Assembly: GCA_934320645.1 (NCBI GenBank)
Contig: CAKRFP010000052.1
Coordinates: forward strand, 1-12,376
DNA length: 12,376 bases
Origin: an uncultured Bariatricus sp.
GTDB lineage: Bacteria > Bacillota > Clostridia > Lachnospirales > Lachnospiraceae
Direction: 5' to 3'
The notes under the pieces are model-generated. The model had not been told where the DNA came from, did no database searches, and saw only the letters and a list, made by a program, of their open reading frames with translations. Position numbers and translations under genes: made by a program. Each line of letters opens with the position of its first letter. Position 1 is the stretch's first letter. Positions 6,994-12,376 of this stretch are shown here, one piece after another.

Positions 6994-7617
6994 CTACAGT
7001 TCCTTCAGTTCTTTTCTGATATCATCTATAAAGTCAGCATTCCGGCTTACCCGGTCATGCTCACCCTGAATAATACTGTGCATCTCTTTTGCGCAGCGCT
7101 CCAGGTCATCATTGATCACAAGATAATCGTACTTCTCTACGCCCTGTGATTCTTCTACTGCCCGCTTCATTCTCGAATCGATCACTTCTGCGGTCTCGGT
7201 TCCCCGTCCTACCAGTCTGTCTTTCAGTACCTGCGCACTCGGCGGAGTCACGAACATTAGCAGGGTATCCGGATACTTTTCTTTCACCTTCAGTGCTCCC
7301 TGGATCTCAATCTCAAGGATCACATCCTTGCCTGCTTCTAACTGCTCCATAACATACTGTTTCGGAGTTCCATAGTAATTTTCTACATATCTAGCATACT
7401 CTATAAGCTCATCACGCGCAATCATTTTTTCAAATTCATCTTTGGTTTTGAAAAAATACTCTCTTCCGTCTTCTTCCCCGACACGAGGCTGACGCGTGGT
7501 TGCAGAGATTGATAATGCATAATTATCATAGTCCTGCATCAGCTTTTTCATCAATGTTCCCTTACCGGCTCCGGAAAATCCGGATACTACGATAAGGATT
7601 CCCTTTTTTTCTCTCAT
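6994..7617 (-). CDS. gmk: Guanylate kinase
   Basis: A 207-residue guanylate kinase converting GMP and ATP to GDP and ADP. The P-loop GFSGAGKGT is at residues 13-21. The GMP-binding region follows with SATTRQPRVGEEDGREYFF, and further on ELIEYARYVENYYGTP is diagnostic of the family; GRGTETAEVIDSRM is in the lid region. The start at 7617 is preferred because AGGAGA lies 7 bases before it and the resulting length is normal; an in-frame ATG at 7644 would add nine residues and has no ribosome site. The gene follows yicC, has its own promoter in the gap, and is followed by rpoZ. In Bacillus and many Clostridia a remA (DUF370) gene lies between yicC and gmk; it is absent here. Confidence 0.95.
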   Translation of the reverse strand: MREKKGILIVVSGFSGAGKGTLMKKLMQDYDNYALSISATTRQPRVGEEDGREYFFKTKDEFEKMIARDELIEYARYVENYYGTPKQYVMEQLEAGKDVILEIEIQGALKVKEKYPDTLLMFVTPPSAQVLKDRLVGRGTETAEVIDSRMKRAVEESQGVEKYDYLVINDDLERCAKEMHSIIQGEHDRVSRNADFIDDIRKELKEL

Positions 7618-7624
7618 AATCAGT

Positions 7625-7630
7625 TCTCCT
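7625..7630 (-). promoter_or_regulatory. Ribosome binding site fixing the gmk start
   Basis: AGGAGA on the minus strand, 7 bases before the ATG at 7617. The alternative ATG at 7644 lies upstream of this site and has only A/T-rich sequence before it. Confidence 0.75.
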
Positions 7631-7653
7631 GCATACTCAGACATTGAAATGTT

Positions 7654-7682
7654 ATTTTAACACATCTTTTTACATTTTTCAA
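7654..7682 (-). promoter_or_regulatory. Promoter for gmk-rpoZ
   Basis: On the minus strand TTGAAA (7677-7682), a 17-base spacer and TAAAAT (7654-7659) with an extended TG element just upstream of the -10. RNA would start near 7647, about 30 bases before the gmk start, which also supports the shorter gmk reading. It sits in the 69-base gap after yicC, so gmk-rpoZ can be expressed separately from yicC. Confidence 0.65.
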
Positions 7683-7686
7683 AGCT

Positions 7687-8565
7687 TTATTCAATATTTT
7701 GAATCTGTTCACGTACTTTTTCAATCTCGGTCTTCAGATCGATCGCGTAATTGGATACTTCCAGATCATTTGCTTTGGATAAGATCGTGTTCGCTTCCCG
7801 GTTCATCTCCTGGGCGATAAAATCAAGCTTACGGCCGATTCCTTCGGTCTGTTCCAAAGTTTCCTTCATATGCTTGATATGGCTTTTCAGTCTTACCACT
7901 TCTTCATCTGTACAGATCTTGTCAGAGAAGATCACAACCTCAGCGGCGATCCTTCCCTCATCAATCTGGGTATCTTCCAGAAGCTCTTTCACCTTTGTTT
8001 CCAGCTTCTCACGGTACTCGGCAACGATCTGTGGCGAGCGTTCTTCCACTTTTCCGACAACCTCCAGCATACCGTCCAGTTTGCCGATGATATCCTTTTT
8101 CAGGTTCTCACCTTCCGCTGTCTTGGTCTGTACGAACTGCTCACAGGCACCCTTCATTGCCTTCTCAAGTCCGTTCCAGAGTTCCTCTTCATCTGCGGAC
8201 TGTTCTTCCATCGTAAGCACTTCCGGGCAACGTGCCAGTGTGGATACCCGGATATCATTGTCCAAACCAAAGTGTTCTTCCATCTGTTTAAAACTTTCCA
8301 TATATTCTTCTGCCAGTTTCTGGTTATATTTTAATGTCACCTGGCTTTCTGTCATATCTTCATATCCGATGAAAATATCGATCTTTCCCCTCTGCACATA
8401 CTGCTTGAGCAGATTGCGGAGTGCCGACTCAAAGAAATTGAGCTTTTTCGGCATACGGATATTCACATCCAGGTAACGGTGATTAACCCCTTTCATCTCT
8501 ACGGTAAATTTGCGGTCTGCTTCGGCGATCTCACACCGTCCAAAGCCTGTCATACTTTTTATCAT
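7687..8565 (-). CDS. yicC: YicC/YloC family endoribonuclease
   Basis: A 292-residue protein that starts MIKSMTGFGR, the hallmark of the YicC family, and ends with the conserved LDFIAQEMNREANTILSKAND and DLKTEIEKVREQIQNIE segments (DUF1732 region). Full length for the family. YicC proteins of Escherichia coli and Bacillus subtilis (YloC) have been reported as endoribonucleases acting in RNA turnover; the substrate in this organism is unknown. The middle (about 140-240) is highly charged and helical. The start is supported by GAGGG 8 bases upstream and by the SMTGFG motif lying at the very N-terminus, as in homologues. It is transcribed from a strong promoter and diverges from rqcH, an arrangement I recall from other Firmicutes. 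Confidence 0.93.
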   Translation of the reverse strand: MIKSMTGFGRCEIAEADRKFTVEMKGVNHRYLDVNIRMPKKLNFFESALRNLLKQYVQRGKIDIFIGYEDMTESQVTLKYNQKLAEEYMESFKQMEEHFGLDNDIRVSTLARCPEVLTMEEQSADEEELWNGLEKAMKGACEQFVQTKTAEGENLKKDIIGKLDGMLEVVGKVEERSPQIVAEYREKLETKVKELLEDTQIDEGRIAAEVVIFSDKICTDEEVVRLKSHIKHMKETLEQTEGIGRKLDFIAQEMNREANTILSKANDLEVSNYAIDLKTEIEKVREQIQNIE

Positions 8566-8616
8566 TTGATTTTCCCTCTTCTTACTGACCTTTTAAGGGC
8601 CGTTTTACTATCGATT

Positions 8617-8645
8617 ATTATAGTTCATTTACTCTTACTCGTCAA
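8617..8645 (-). promoter_or_regulatory. Promoter for yicC
   Basis: On the minus strand TTGACG (8640-8645), exactly 17 bases, then a perfect TATAAT (8617-8622). RNA would start near 8610, giving a leader of about 45 bases. One of the best sigma-A type promoters in the window. Confidence 0.8.
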
Positions 8646-8654
8646 CCGGGTGAC
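8641..8654. promoter_or_regulatory. Palindrome between divergent promoters (possible operator)
   Basis: GTCAACCGGGTGAC is palindromic at 12 of 14 positions. It covers five of the six bases of the yicC -35 box and lies upstream of the rqcH -35. A protein bound here could affect both genes. No known regulator consensus is recognised. Confidence 0.35.
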
Positions 8655-8667
8655 GGGGCATTTTCAC

Positions 8668-8697
8668 TTGTCTATCTATGCCTCTCTATGCTATAAT
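8668..8697 (+). promoter_or_regulatory. Promoter for rqcH
   Basis: TTGTCT (8668-8673), an 18-base spacer and a perfect TATAAT (8692-8697) with TG one base upstream (extended -10). RNA would start near 8704, leaving a leader of about 58 bases. It faces away from the yicC promoter; the two -35 boxes are about 22 bases apart. Confidence 0.75.
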
Positions 8698-8761
8698 GAG
8701 CCCATTGAAAAAAGAATGTGCCCTGGCATATTCACGGATAAATATGAGGTGAATTTTTAAA

Positions 8762-10498
8762 ATGGCTTTTGATGGAATTACAATTTCAAATATCGTAAAA
8801 GAATTAAATGATACGATCCTGAACGGACGGATCGCCAAGATCGCACAGCCGGAAAATGACGAACTGCTTCTCACGATCAAACCTGCGAAAGGGCAGGTGC
8901 GACTGGTCATCTCCGCAAGTGCATCCCTGCCGCTGATCTATCTGTCCAGAGATAACAAACCAAGTCCTATGACTGCGCCGAATTTCTGTATGCTTCTGAG
9001 AAAACATATTGCAAATGGCCGCATCGTAGGCATTTCCCAGCCTTCCCTGGAGCGGATCATCCGCTTCGAGATCGAGCACCTGGATGAACTTGGAGATCTG
9101 TGCCGCAAATCCCTGATCGTTGAGATCATGGGCAAACACAGCAATATTATTTTCTGCAATGAAAAGGGAATGATCATCGACAGTATCAAACATGTTTCTG
9201 CTCAGATGAGCTCTGTGCGTGAGGTCCTTCCGGGCAGGGAATATTTTATCCCGGACACCATGAAAAAGGAGAATCCGCTTGACATTCCGGAAGAGAATTT
9301 CACACAGGAATTACTCTCCAAACCGATGCCTGTCGGCAAAGCGATCTACAACAGTTTTACCGGGATCAGTCCGGTTGTCGCCGAAGAGATCTGTCATCTC
9401 GCAGGGATTGATTCTTCCATTCCGGCATCTGAGATGTCTGCCGATCTGCTTTCCCACCTGTACCGGCAGTTTACCTATTTTATGGAACAGGTGACAGAAA
9501 GCAAATTCTCTCCTGCTATTTATTATGAAAGAAGTGAGCCGAAAGAGTTCTCCTCTCTTCCACTCACCCACTTTTCCAACTATCAGGTGAAATCCTTTGA
9601 CTCGATTTCTGAAGTCATCCGGACTTATTATTCTTCCCGTGATCTGATCACCCGGATCCGTCAGAAATCTTCGGATCTCCGCCGTGTGGTACAGACGGCA
9701 CTTGAACGAAACCGCAAGAAATATGACCTGCAGTTAAAACAGCTCCGCGATACAGAAAACCGTGATAAATATAAGGTATACGGAGAACTGATCCACACCT
9801 ACGGTTACAATCTGGAGGATGGCGCGAAAGAACTGGAAGCACTCAATTATTATACTAACGAAATGATCAAAATTCCGCTGGATCCACAGAAAACGCCACA
9901 GGAAAATGCAAAGAAATATTTTGACCGCTACAATAAGCAGAAACGTACTTTTGAAGCACTGTCCGATCTGATCAAAGAGACCAAAGATGAGATTGATTAT
10001 CTGGAATCTGTCAGCAAGTCACTGGATATTGCGCGGAGTGAGGACGACCTGATCCAGATCAAGGAAGAACTGATCGAAAGTGGATTTATCCGCAGAAAGC
10101 AGTCTTCCAAAAAGGTGAAGATCACAAGCAAACCGTTCCACTATATTTCTTCGGACGGTTTCCATATGTATGTTGGAAAAAATAATCTTCAGAACGAAGA
10201 ACTGACCTTCCATTTTGCAAATGGCGGGGACTGGTGGTTCCATGCGAAAAAGGCACCGGGTTCCCATGTCATCGTCAAGACTAACGGGGAAGAACTTCCG
10301 GACCGGACTTTTGAAGAGGCGGCAAGACTTGCGGCACATTATTCGAAGAATTCCGGGGCTGAAAAGGTGGAGGTTGACTATGTGGAGAAAAAGCAGGTTA
10401 AGAAACCGAATGGAAGCAAGCCGGGGTTTGTGGTGTACTATACAAATTATTCGATGATGATAGATAGTGATATTTCTGGGATACAGGAAGTGTTGTAA
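8762..10498 (+). CDS. rqcH: RqcH, NFACT-family ribosome-associated quality control factor
   Basis: A 578-residue NFACT protein (older label: fibronectin-binding protein FbpA-like). The NFACT-N domain opens with MAFDGITISNIVKELN and includes MLLRKHIANGRI (77-88) and EIMGKHSNIIF (121-131). A helix-hairpin-helix part lies near 190-225 (NSFTGISPVVAEEI). A long coiled coil runs about 285-435. NFACT-R lies about 455-565 with GDWWFHAKKAPGSH (489-502), the signature of the RNA-binding domain. RqcH binds the obstructed 50S subunit, recruits tRNA-Ala and adds C-terminal alanine tails that mark stalled chains for proteolysis. The Asp-Arg pair reported at 97-98 in Bacillus subtilis RqcH is Glu97-Arg98 here. 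The start is preceded by GAGGTG with a rather long spacing of about 11 bases. Monocistronic by layout: own promoter, convergent gene downstream. Confidence 0.93.
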   Translation: MAFDGITISNIVKELNDTILNGRIAKIAQPENDELLLTIKPAKGQVRLVISASASLPLIYLSRDNKPSPMTAPNFCMLLRKHIANGRIVGISQPSLERIIRFEIEHLDELGDLCRKSLIVEIMGKHSNIIFCNEKGMIIDSIKHVSAQMSSVREVLPGREYFIPDTMKKENPLDIPEENFTQELLSKPMPVGKAIYNSFTGISPVVAEEICHLAGIDSSIPASEMSADLLSHLYRQFTYFMEQVTESKFSPAIYYERSEPKEFSSLPLTHFSNYQVKSFDSISEVIRTYYSSRDLITRIRQKSSDLRRVVQTALERNRKKYDLQLKQLRDTENRDKYKVYGELIHTYGYNLEDGAKELEALNYYTNEMIKIPLDPQKTPQENAKKYFDRYNKQKRTFEALSDLIKETKDEIDYLESVSKSLDIARSEDDLIQIKEELIESGFIRRKQSSKKVKITSKPFHYISSDGFHMYVGKNNLQNEELTFHFANGGDWWFHAKKAPGSHVIVKTNGEELPDRTFEEAARLAAHYSKNSGAEKVEVDYVEKKQVKKPNGSKPGFVVYYTNYSMMIDSDISGIQEVL

Positions 10499-10511
10499 AT
10501 ATGGGTTGTGA

Positions 10512-10679
10512 CACCACCAGAGAACAATAAAATACCGCCCAATTCCCATTGTGCAAGGGCATTCCGATGAGCCTCTTAGAGCGGGAATCGTGTTCAGCAG
10601 TAGCTTCCACGATTCCTGAGTCTCATCTCCATTGCACAATAAGTGGAATTGGGCGGTATTTTATTGTTCTCTGGTGGCG
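10512..10679. repeat. 168-bp near-palindrome, MITE-like or structured RNA element
   Basis: A perfect 33-bp inverted repeat forms the ends: 10514-10546 (starts CCACCAGAGAAC, ends CCCAATTCC) pairs with 10645-10677. Inside, further pairs line up: 10548-10556 with 10632-10640 (9 bp), 10566-10571 with 10622-10627 (6 bp), 10573-10575 with 10618-10620, and 10584-10592 with 10608-10616 (9 bp), closing on a 15-base loop at 10593-10607. Bulges are mainly on the left arm. It begins 13 bases after the rqcH stop codon. There is no ORF of useful length and no T-tract at either end, so it is not an ordinary terminator. The shape fits a miniature inverted-repeat transposable element or a repeat folding into one long RNA hairpin. 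I see no target-site duplication, and only one copy is in the window. Confidence 0.7.
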
Positions 10680-10840
10680 CTCAAGTTTATTGGTACAACT
10701 TGGGTGTTCCTGAATGCCTGAAGTGATGTTGGTGCTGTGGTAAGGATGTACTTTGATGACTAAGATTTTATGAAAATGTTTTTTTGATTTTTAGAAGTTT
10801 GATTTGTTATATATGTTGGTAATTCTATTTTGATTATGTA
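10680..10840. other. Non-coding stretch, nothing recognised
   Basis: A/T- and G/T-rich sequence between the 168-bp palindrome and the terminator, part of the 421-bp gap between the convergent rqcH and murI genes. I find no plausible gene, no start with a ribosome site, no tRNA and no clear promoter. It could be decayed sequence left by an insertion, but nothing in it is recognisable. Confidence 0.6.
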
Positions 10841-10893
10841 AAAACCAGCCAAATAGTTCTTATATTTTTCATTGAAACTATTGGACTGGTTTT
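10841..10893. terminator. Bidirectional terminator between rqcH and murI
   Basis: An 18-base arm (10841-10858, AAAACCAGCC...) pairs with 10876-10893 (...GGACTGGTTTT) at 16 of 18 positions around a 17-base loop. The stem ends are A-runs and T-runs, so either strand gives a GC core followed by Ts; on the plus strand another TTTTTT follows at 10898. It lies 27 bases after the murI stop (minus strand) and suits both convergent genes. Confidence 0.75.
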
Positions 10894-10919
10894 AATGTTT
10901 TTTCATTTGCCATCAGTAT

Positions 10920-11702
10920 TTACTTGATCTCATATACTTTATCTAACTGCGTCATACATGCCTGGATTTTCTTCATACCCTCATCATCAGCAGGTTCTCC
11001 GGAGAAGTAGTAGGTGACTTTGCCGGGTTCTCCTGGAGTGGTTTGTTCGGGGAGGACTCGTTTTAGCTGGCGGAGGGTGCCTTCGTTGCCGTCTACGAAG
11101 TGGATTTCTCCCGGGAAGATTTTGCGGAAGGACTGTTTGAAGTAGTTGAAATGGGTGCAGCCTAGTACGACTGCGGCGTACTGGTTGAGGGTATAGTCCT
11201 GAAGGCTGTTTTTCAGGTATTCATCTATTTCCGGATCCTGGAATCTTCCGGCTTCTGCAAAGCGAACCAGCTTTGGAAGGGGCGCAAGGTCGACTTCATG
11301 CTCAGTGTCTACTTGTTCCAGAAGGTTGTGCAGTTTTTCTCCGGCGATCGTAACCGGAGTTGCTGTTACCAGGATCCGTTTCTGCATATCCTGATAGAGT
11401 TTGAGCGCACGCTTGACTGCCGGTTCCATGCCGACGATTGGCACGGCAAATTCGCCTCTGAATTCTTTGGTTGCCACGCTGGTTGCCGTGTTGCAGGCGA
11501 TCACAATTGCATCGACATCCTGCGCGATCAGGAAGTTCAGAACCTCTTCTACATATTCTTTGATCTGTTCCCTTGTCTTTTCTCCGTATGGAACATGCTT
11601 TGTATCCGCATAATATACAAATTCTGCTTCCGGCATTTTTTTCAGTGCGCGGTGAAGCACAGAAAGTCCGCCGATCCCTGAATCATATATTCCGATTTTC
11701 AT
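10920..11702 (-). CDS. murI: Glutamate racemase
   Basis: A 260-residue glutamate racemase, which interconverts L- and D-glutamate to supply D-Glu for peptidoglycan. The catalytic motifs are complete: DSGIGG at 7-12 (Asp7, Ser8), ADTKHVPYG at 32-40, ACNTAT at 69-74 (Cys70, general acid/base) and LGCTHF at 180-185 (Cys182, His184). Length is normal. GAGGT lies about 7 bases before the ATG. It follows the DUF3877-type gene after 35 bases and probably shares its transcript; a terminator hairpin follows. Aspartate racemases share the fold, but the paired cysteine motifs and the N-terminus fit MurI. Confidence 0.95.
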   Translation of the reverse strand: MKIGIYDSGIGGLSVLHRALKKMPEAEFVYYADTKHVPYGEKTREQIKEYVEEVLNFLIAQDVDAIVIACNTATSVATKEFRGEFAVPIVGMEPAVKRALKLYQDMQKRILVTATPVTIAGEKLHNLLEQVDTEHEVDLAPLPKLVRFAEAGRFQDPEIDEYLKNSLQDYTLNQYAAVVLGCTHFNYFKQSFRKIFPGEIHFVDGNEGTLRQLKRVLPEQTTPGEPGKVTYYFSGEPADDEGMKKIQACMTQLDKVYEIK

Positions 11703-11737
11703 TGGTGTTACCTCGATTTCTTATTGTCTTATCTGAC

Positions 11738-12268
11738 TTAAAAGTCAAAATCTGCATAATCTTCCGGAAGGAAACGATGATAAATGATATGGCATCCTTC
11801 ATCCTTGAAGCAGTAATAATACTTGTCCTCTCCCTCTTCAAACCGGATCAGCCGATCAAATTCGTCATTGTCCATCGGCTCTGTCACGATTTTATCCGAA
11901 TGGGAACGGAACAACGCCTCGATATCTGCCATTGTGCAGCCATGCTTTGCTACCAGATCTACCAGCTCTTTGATAAATTCATTCGGCTTCATATTTGCAC
12001 GCACATATTCGGATGCCTTGTCCGATAATGCAAAGCAAAAGCGGTCTTTTACATGTGTAATCCCAACTTCTCCGAAAATATCTTCTGCTGCTTCCGGGAA
12101 ATCTTTCAGAAGCTCCTGCATTTCTTCCGGATCTGCATCCGCTTCCATAAAATGATTCAGTGAACTGAGCGGATAATAAAGCCGGATCATCTCTTTCCGA
12201 TATCCAAGCTTTGCCTGCTCTTCCTTCACCAGATCGATTAAACTTTTTTTCAAACGCTCATAACCCAT
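11738..12268 (-). CDS. DUF3877-type protein of unknown function
   Basis: A 176-residue soluble protein without signal peptide or membrane segment. From memory it resembles DUF3877, a small uncharacterised family seen mostly in Lachnospiraceae. It starts MGYERLKKSLIDLVKEEQAKLGYRKE, has an acidic middle (DADPEEMQELLKDFPEAAEDIFG) and ends YYYCFKDEGCHIIYHRFLPEDYADFDF, with many aromatic and acidic residues. No catalytic motif is recognised. The start at 12268 is chosen over an in-frame ATG at 12322 because CAGGAG lies between them and the upstream ATG falls at the predicted transcription start. First gene of a pair with murI; this position does not by itself indicate a role in the cell wall. Confidence 0.75.
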   Translation of the reverse strand: MGYERLKKSLIDLVKEEQAKLGYRKEMIRLYYPLSSLNHFMEADADPEEMQELLKDFPEAAEDIFGEVGITHVKDRFCFALSDKASEYVRANMKPNEFIKELVDLVAKHGCTMADIEALFRSHSDKIVTEPMDNDEFDRLIRFEEGEDKYYYCFKDEGCHIIYHRFLPEDYADFDF

Positions 12269-12279
12269 ATATATTAAAA

Positions 12280-12285
12280 CTCCTG
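12280..12285 (-). promoter_or_regulatory. Ribosome binding site for the DUF3877-type gene
   Basis: CAGGAG on the minus strand, 11 bases before the ATG at 12268. The spacing is long, but it is the only good site in the leader and it decides against the upstream ATG at 12322. Confidence 0.6.
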
Positions 12286-12326
12286 TCTTGGTAAGATAAT
12301 GTCTGTCTGTTTCTACAAACAAAGAT

Positions 12327-12355
12327 ATTTTAGCACATTCTTTCCATTTTCGCCA
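12327..12355 (-). promoter_or_regulatory. Candidate promoter for the DUF3877-type gene and murI
   Basis: On the minus strand TGCTAAAAT (12327-12335) is a good extended -10. The hexamer 17 bases upstream (12350-12355, TGGCGA) is a poor -35, as is common for extended -10 promoters. RNA would start near 12320. Confidence 0.45.
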
Positions 12356-12376
12356 CTCACACCGTTGAAGAATTCC

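Noticed and set aside
7751..8476. Open frame of 241 codons on the plus strand opposite yicC
   Set aside because: Very Ser/Phe-rich translation, no ribosome site, fully inside yicC on the other strand; a shadow of the coding strand.
10019..10639. Open frame of 206 codons on the minus strand across the rqcH end and the palindrome
   Set aside because: It overlaps the conserved NFACT-R coding part in antisense and half of the 168-bp repeat, and no family is recognisable.
10512..10679. The long palindrome as a Rho-independent terminator of rqcH
   Set aside because: No T-tract follows either arm, the stem is far longer than usual, and a proper bidirectional terminator is present at 10841-10893.
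12269..12322. N-terminal extension of the DUF3877-type protein by 18 residues
   Set aside because: The upstream ATG coincides with the predicted transcription start, and CAGGAG lies between it and the chosen start.
1..12376. CRISPR array, tRNA, toxin-antitoxin, phage or defence genes
   Set aside because: No spaced direct repeats, no cloverleaf-like sequence, and every substantial gene fits a housekeeping or conserved family. I see no defence system here.

Overview
The window looks like a chromosomal segment from a low-to-mid GC Firmicute of the family Lachnospiraceae (gut Clostridia). This is an inference from gene content and order (a DUF3877-type protein, a GGGtGRT protein beside a NifU-like scaffold, and yicC-gmk-rpoZ next to rimO-pgsA-cinA), from strong AGGAGG-type ribosome binding sites, and from protein similarity recalled from memory; no search was run. 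I see no phage, plasmid, CRISPR, tRNA or rRNA.

Layout, left to right. (1) 42-1864, minus strand: a two-gene unit made of a NifU-like Fe-S scaffold protein and the GGGtGRT protein, ending in a textbook terminator. This is the least understood part of the window. Both proteins are cysteine-rich, and the Arg codons suggest high expression. (2) 1964-6590, minus strand: a tight operon rimO-pgsA-cinA followed by an unusual membrane protein that joins a cytoplasmic GNAT acetyltransferase to an exported PdaC/RsiV-like domain. (3) 6697-8565, minus strand: yicC, then gmk-rpoZ with its own promoter inside the yicC-gmk gap, ending in a hairpin. (4) 8566-8761: a divergent promoter region serving yicC (minus) and rqcH (plus). 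(5) 8762-10498, plus strand: rqcH, the NFACT-family ribosome-rescue factor. (6) 10499-10919: a 421-bp gap between convergent genes, holding a 168-bp near-palindrome that looks like a MITE or structured repeat, and a bidirectional terminator. (7) 10920-12268, minus strand: a DUF3877-type gene followed by murI (glutamate racemase).

Most of the window is housekeeping: tRNA/ribosome modification and rescue (rimO, rqcH), RNA turnover (yicC), nucleotide supply and RNA polymerase (gmk, rpoZ), phospholipid and cell-wall precursor synthesis (pgsA, murI), and NMN/pyridine nucleotide salvage (cinA). The best candidates for something undescribed are the GGGtGRT/NifU-like pair, the GNAT-membrane-PdaC/RsiV fusion, and the 168-bp palindromic element. 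None of these shows a recognisable defence or mobile system, and functions offered for them are inference.
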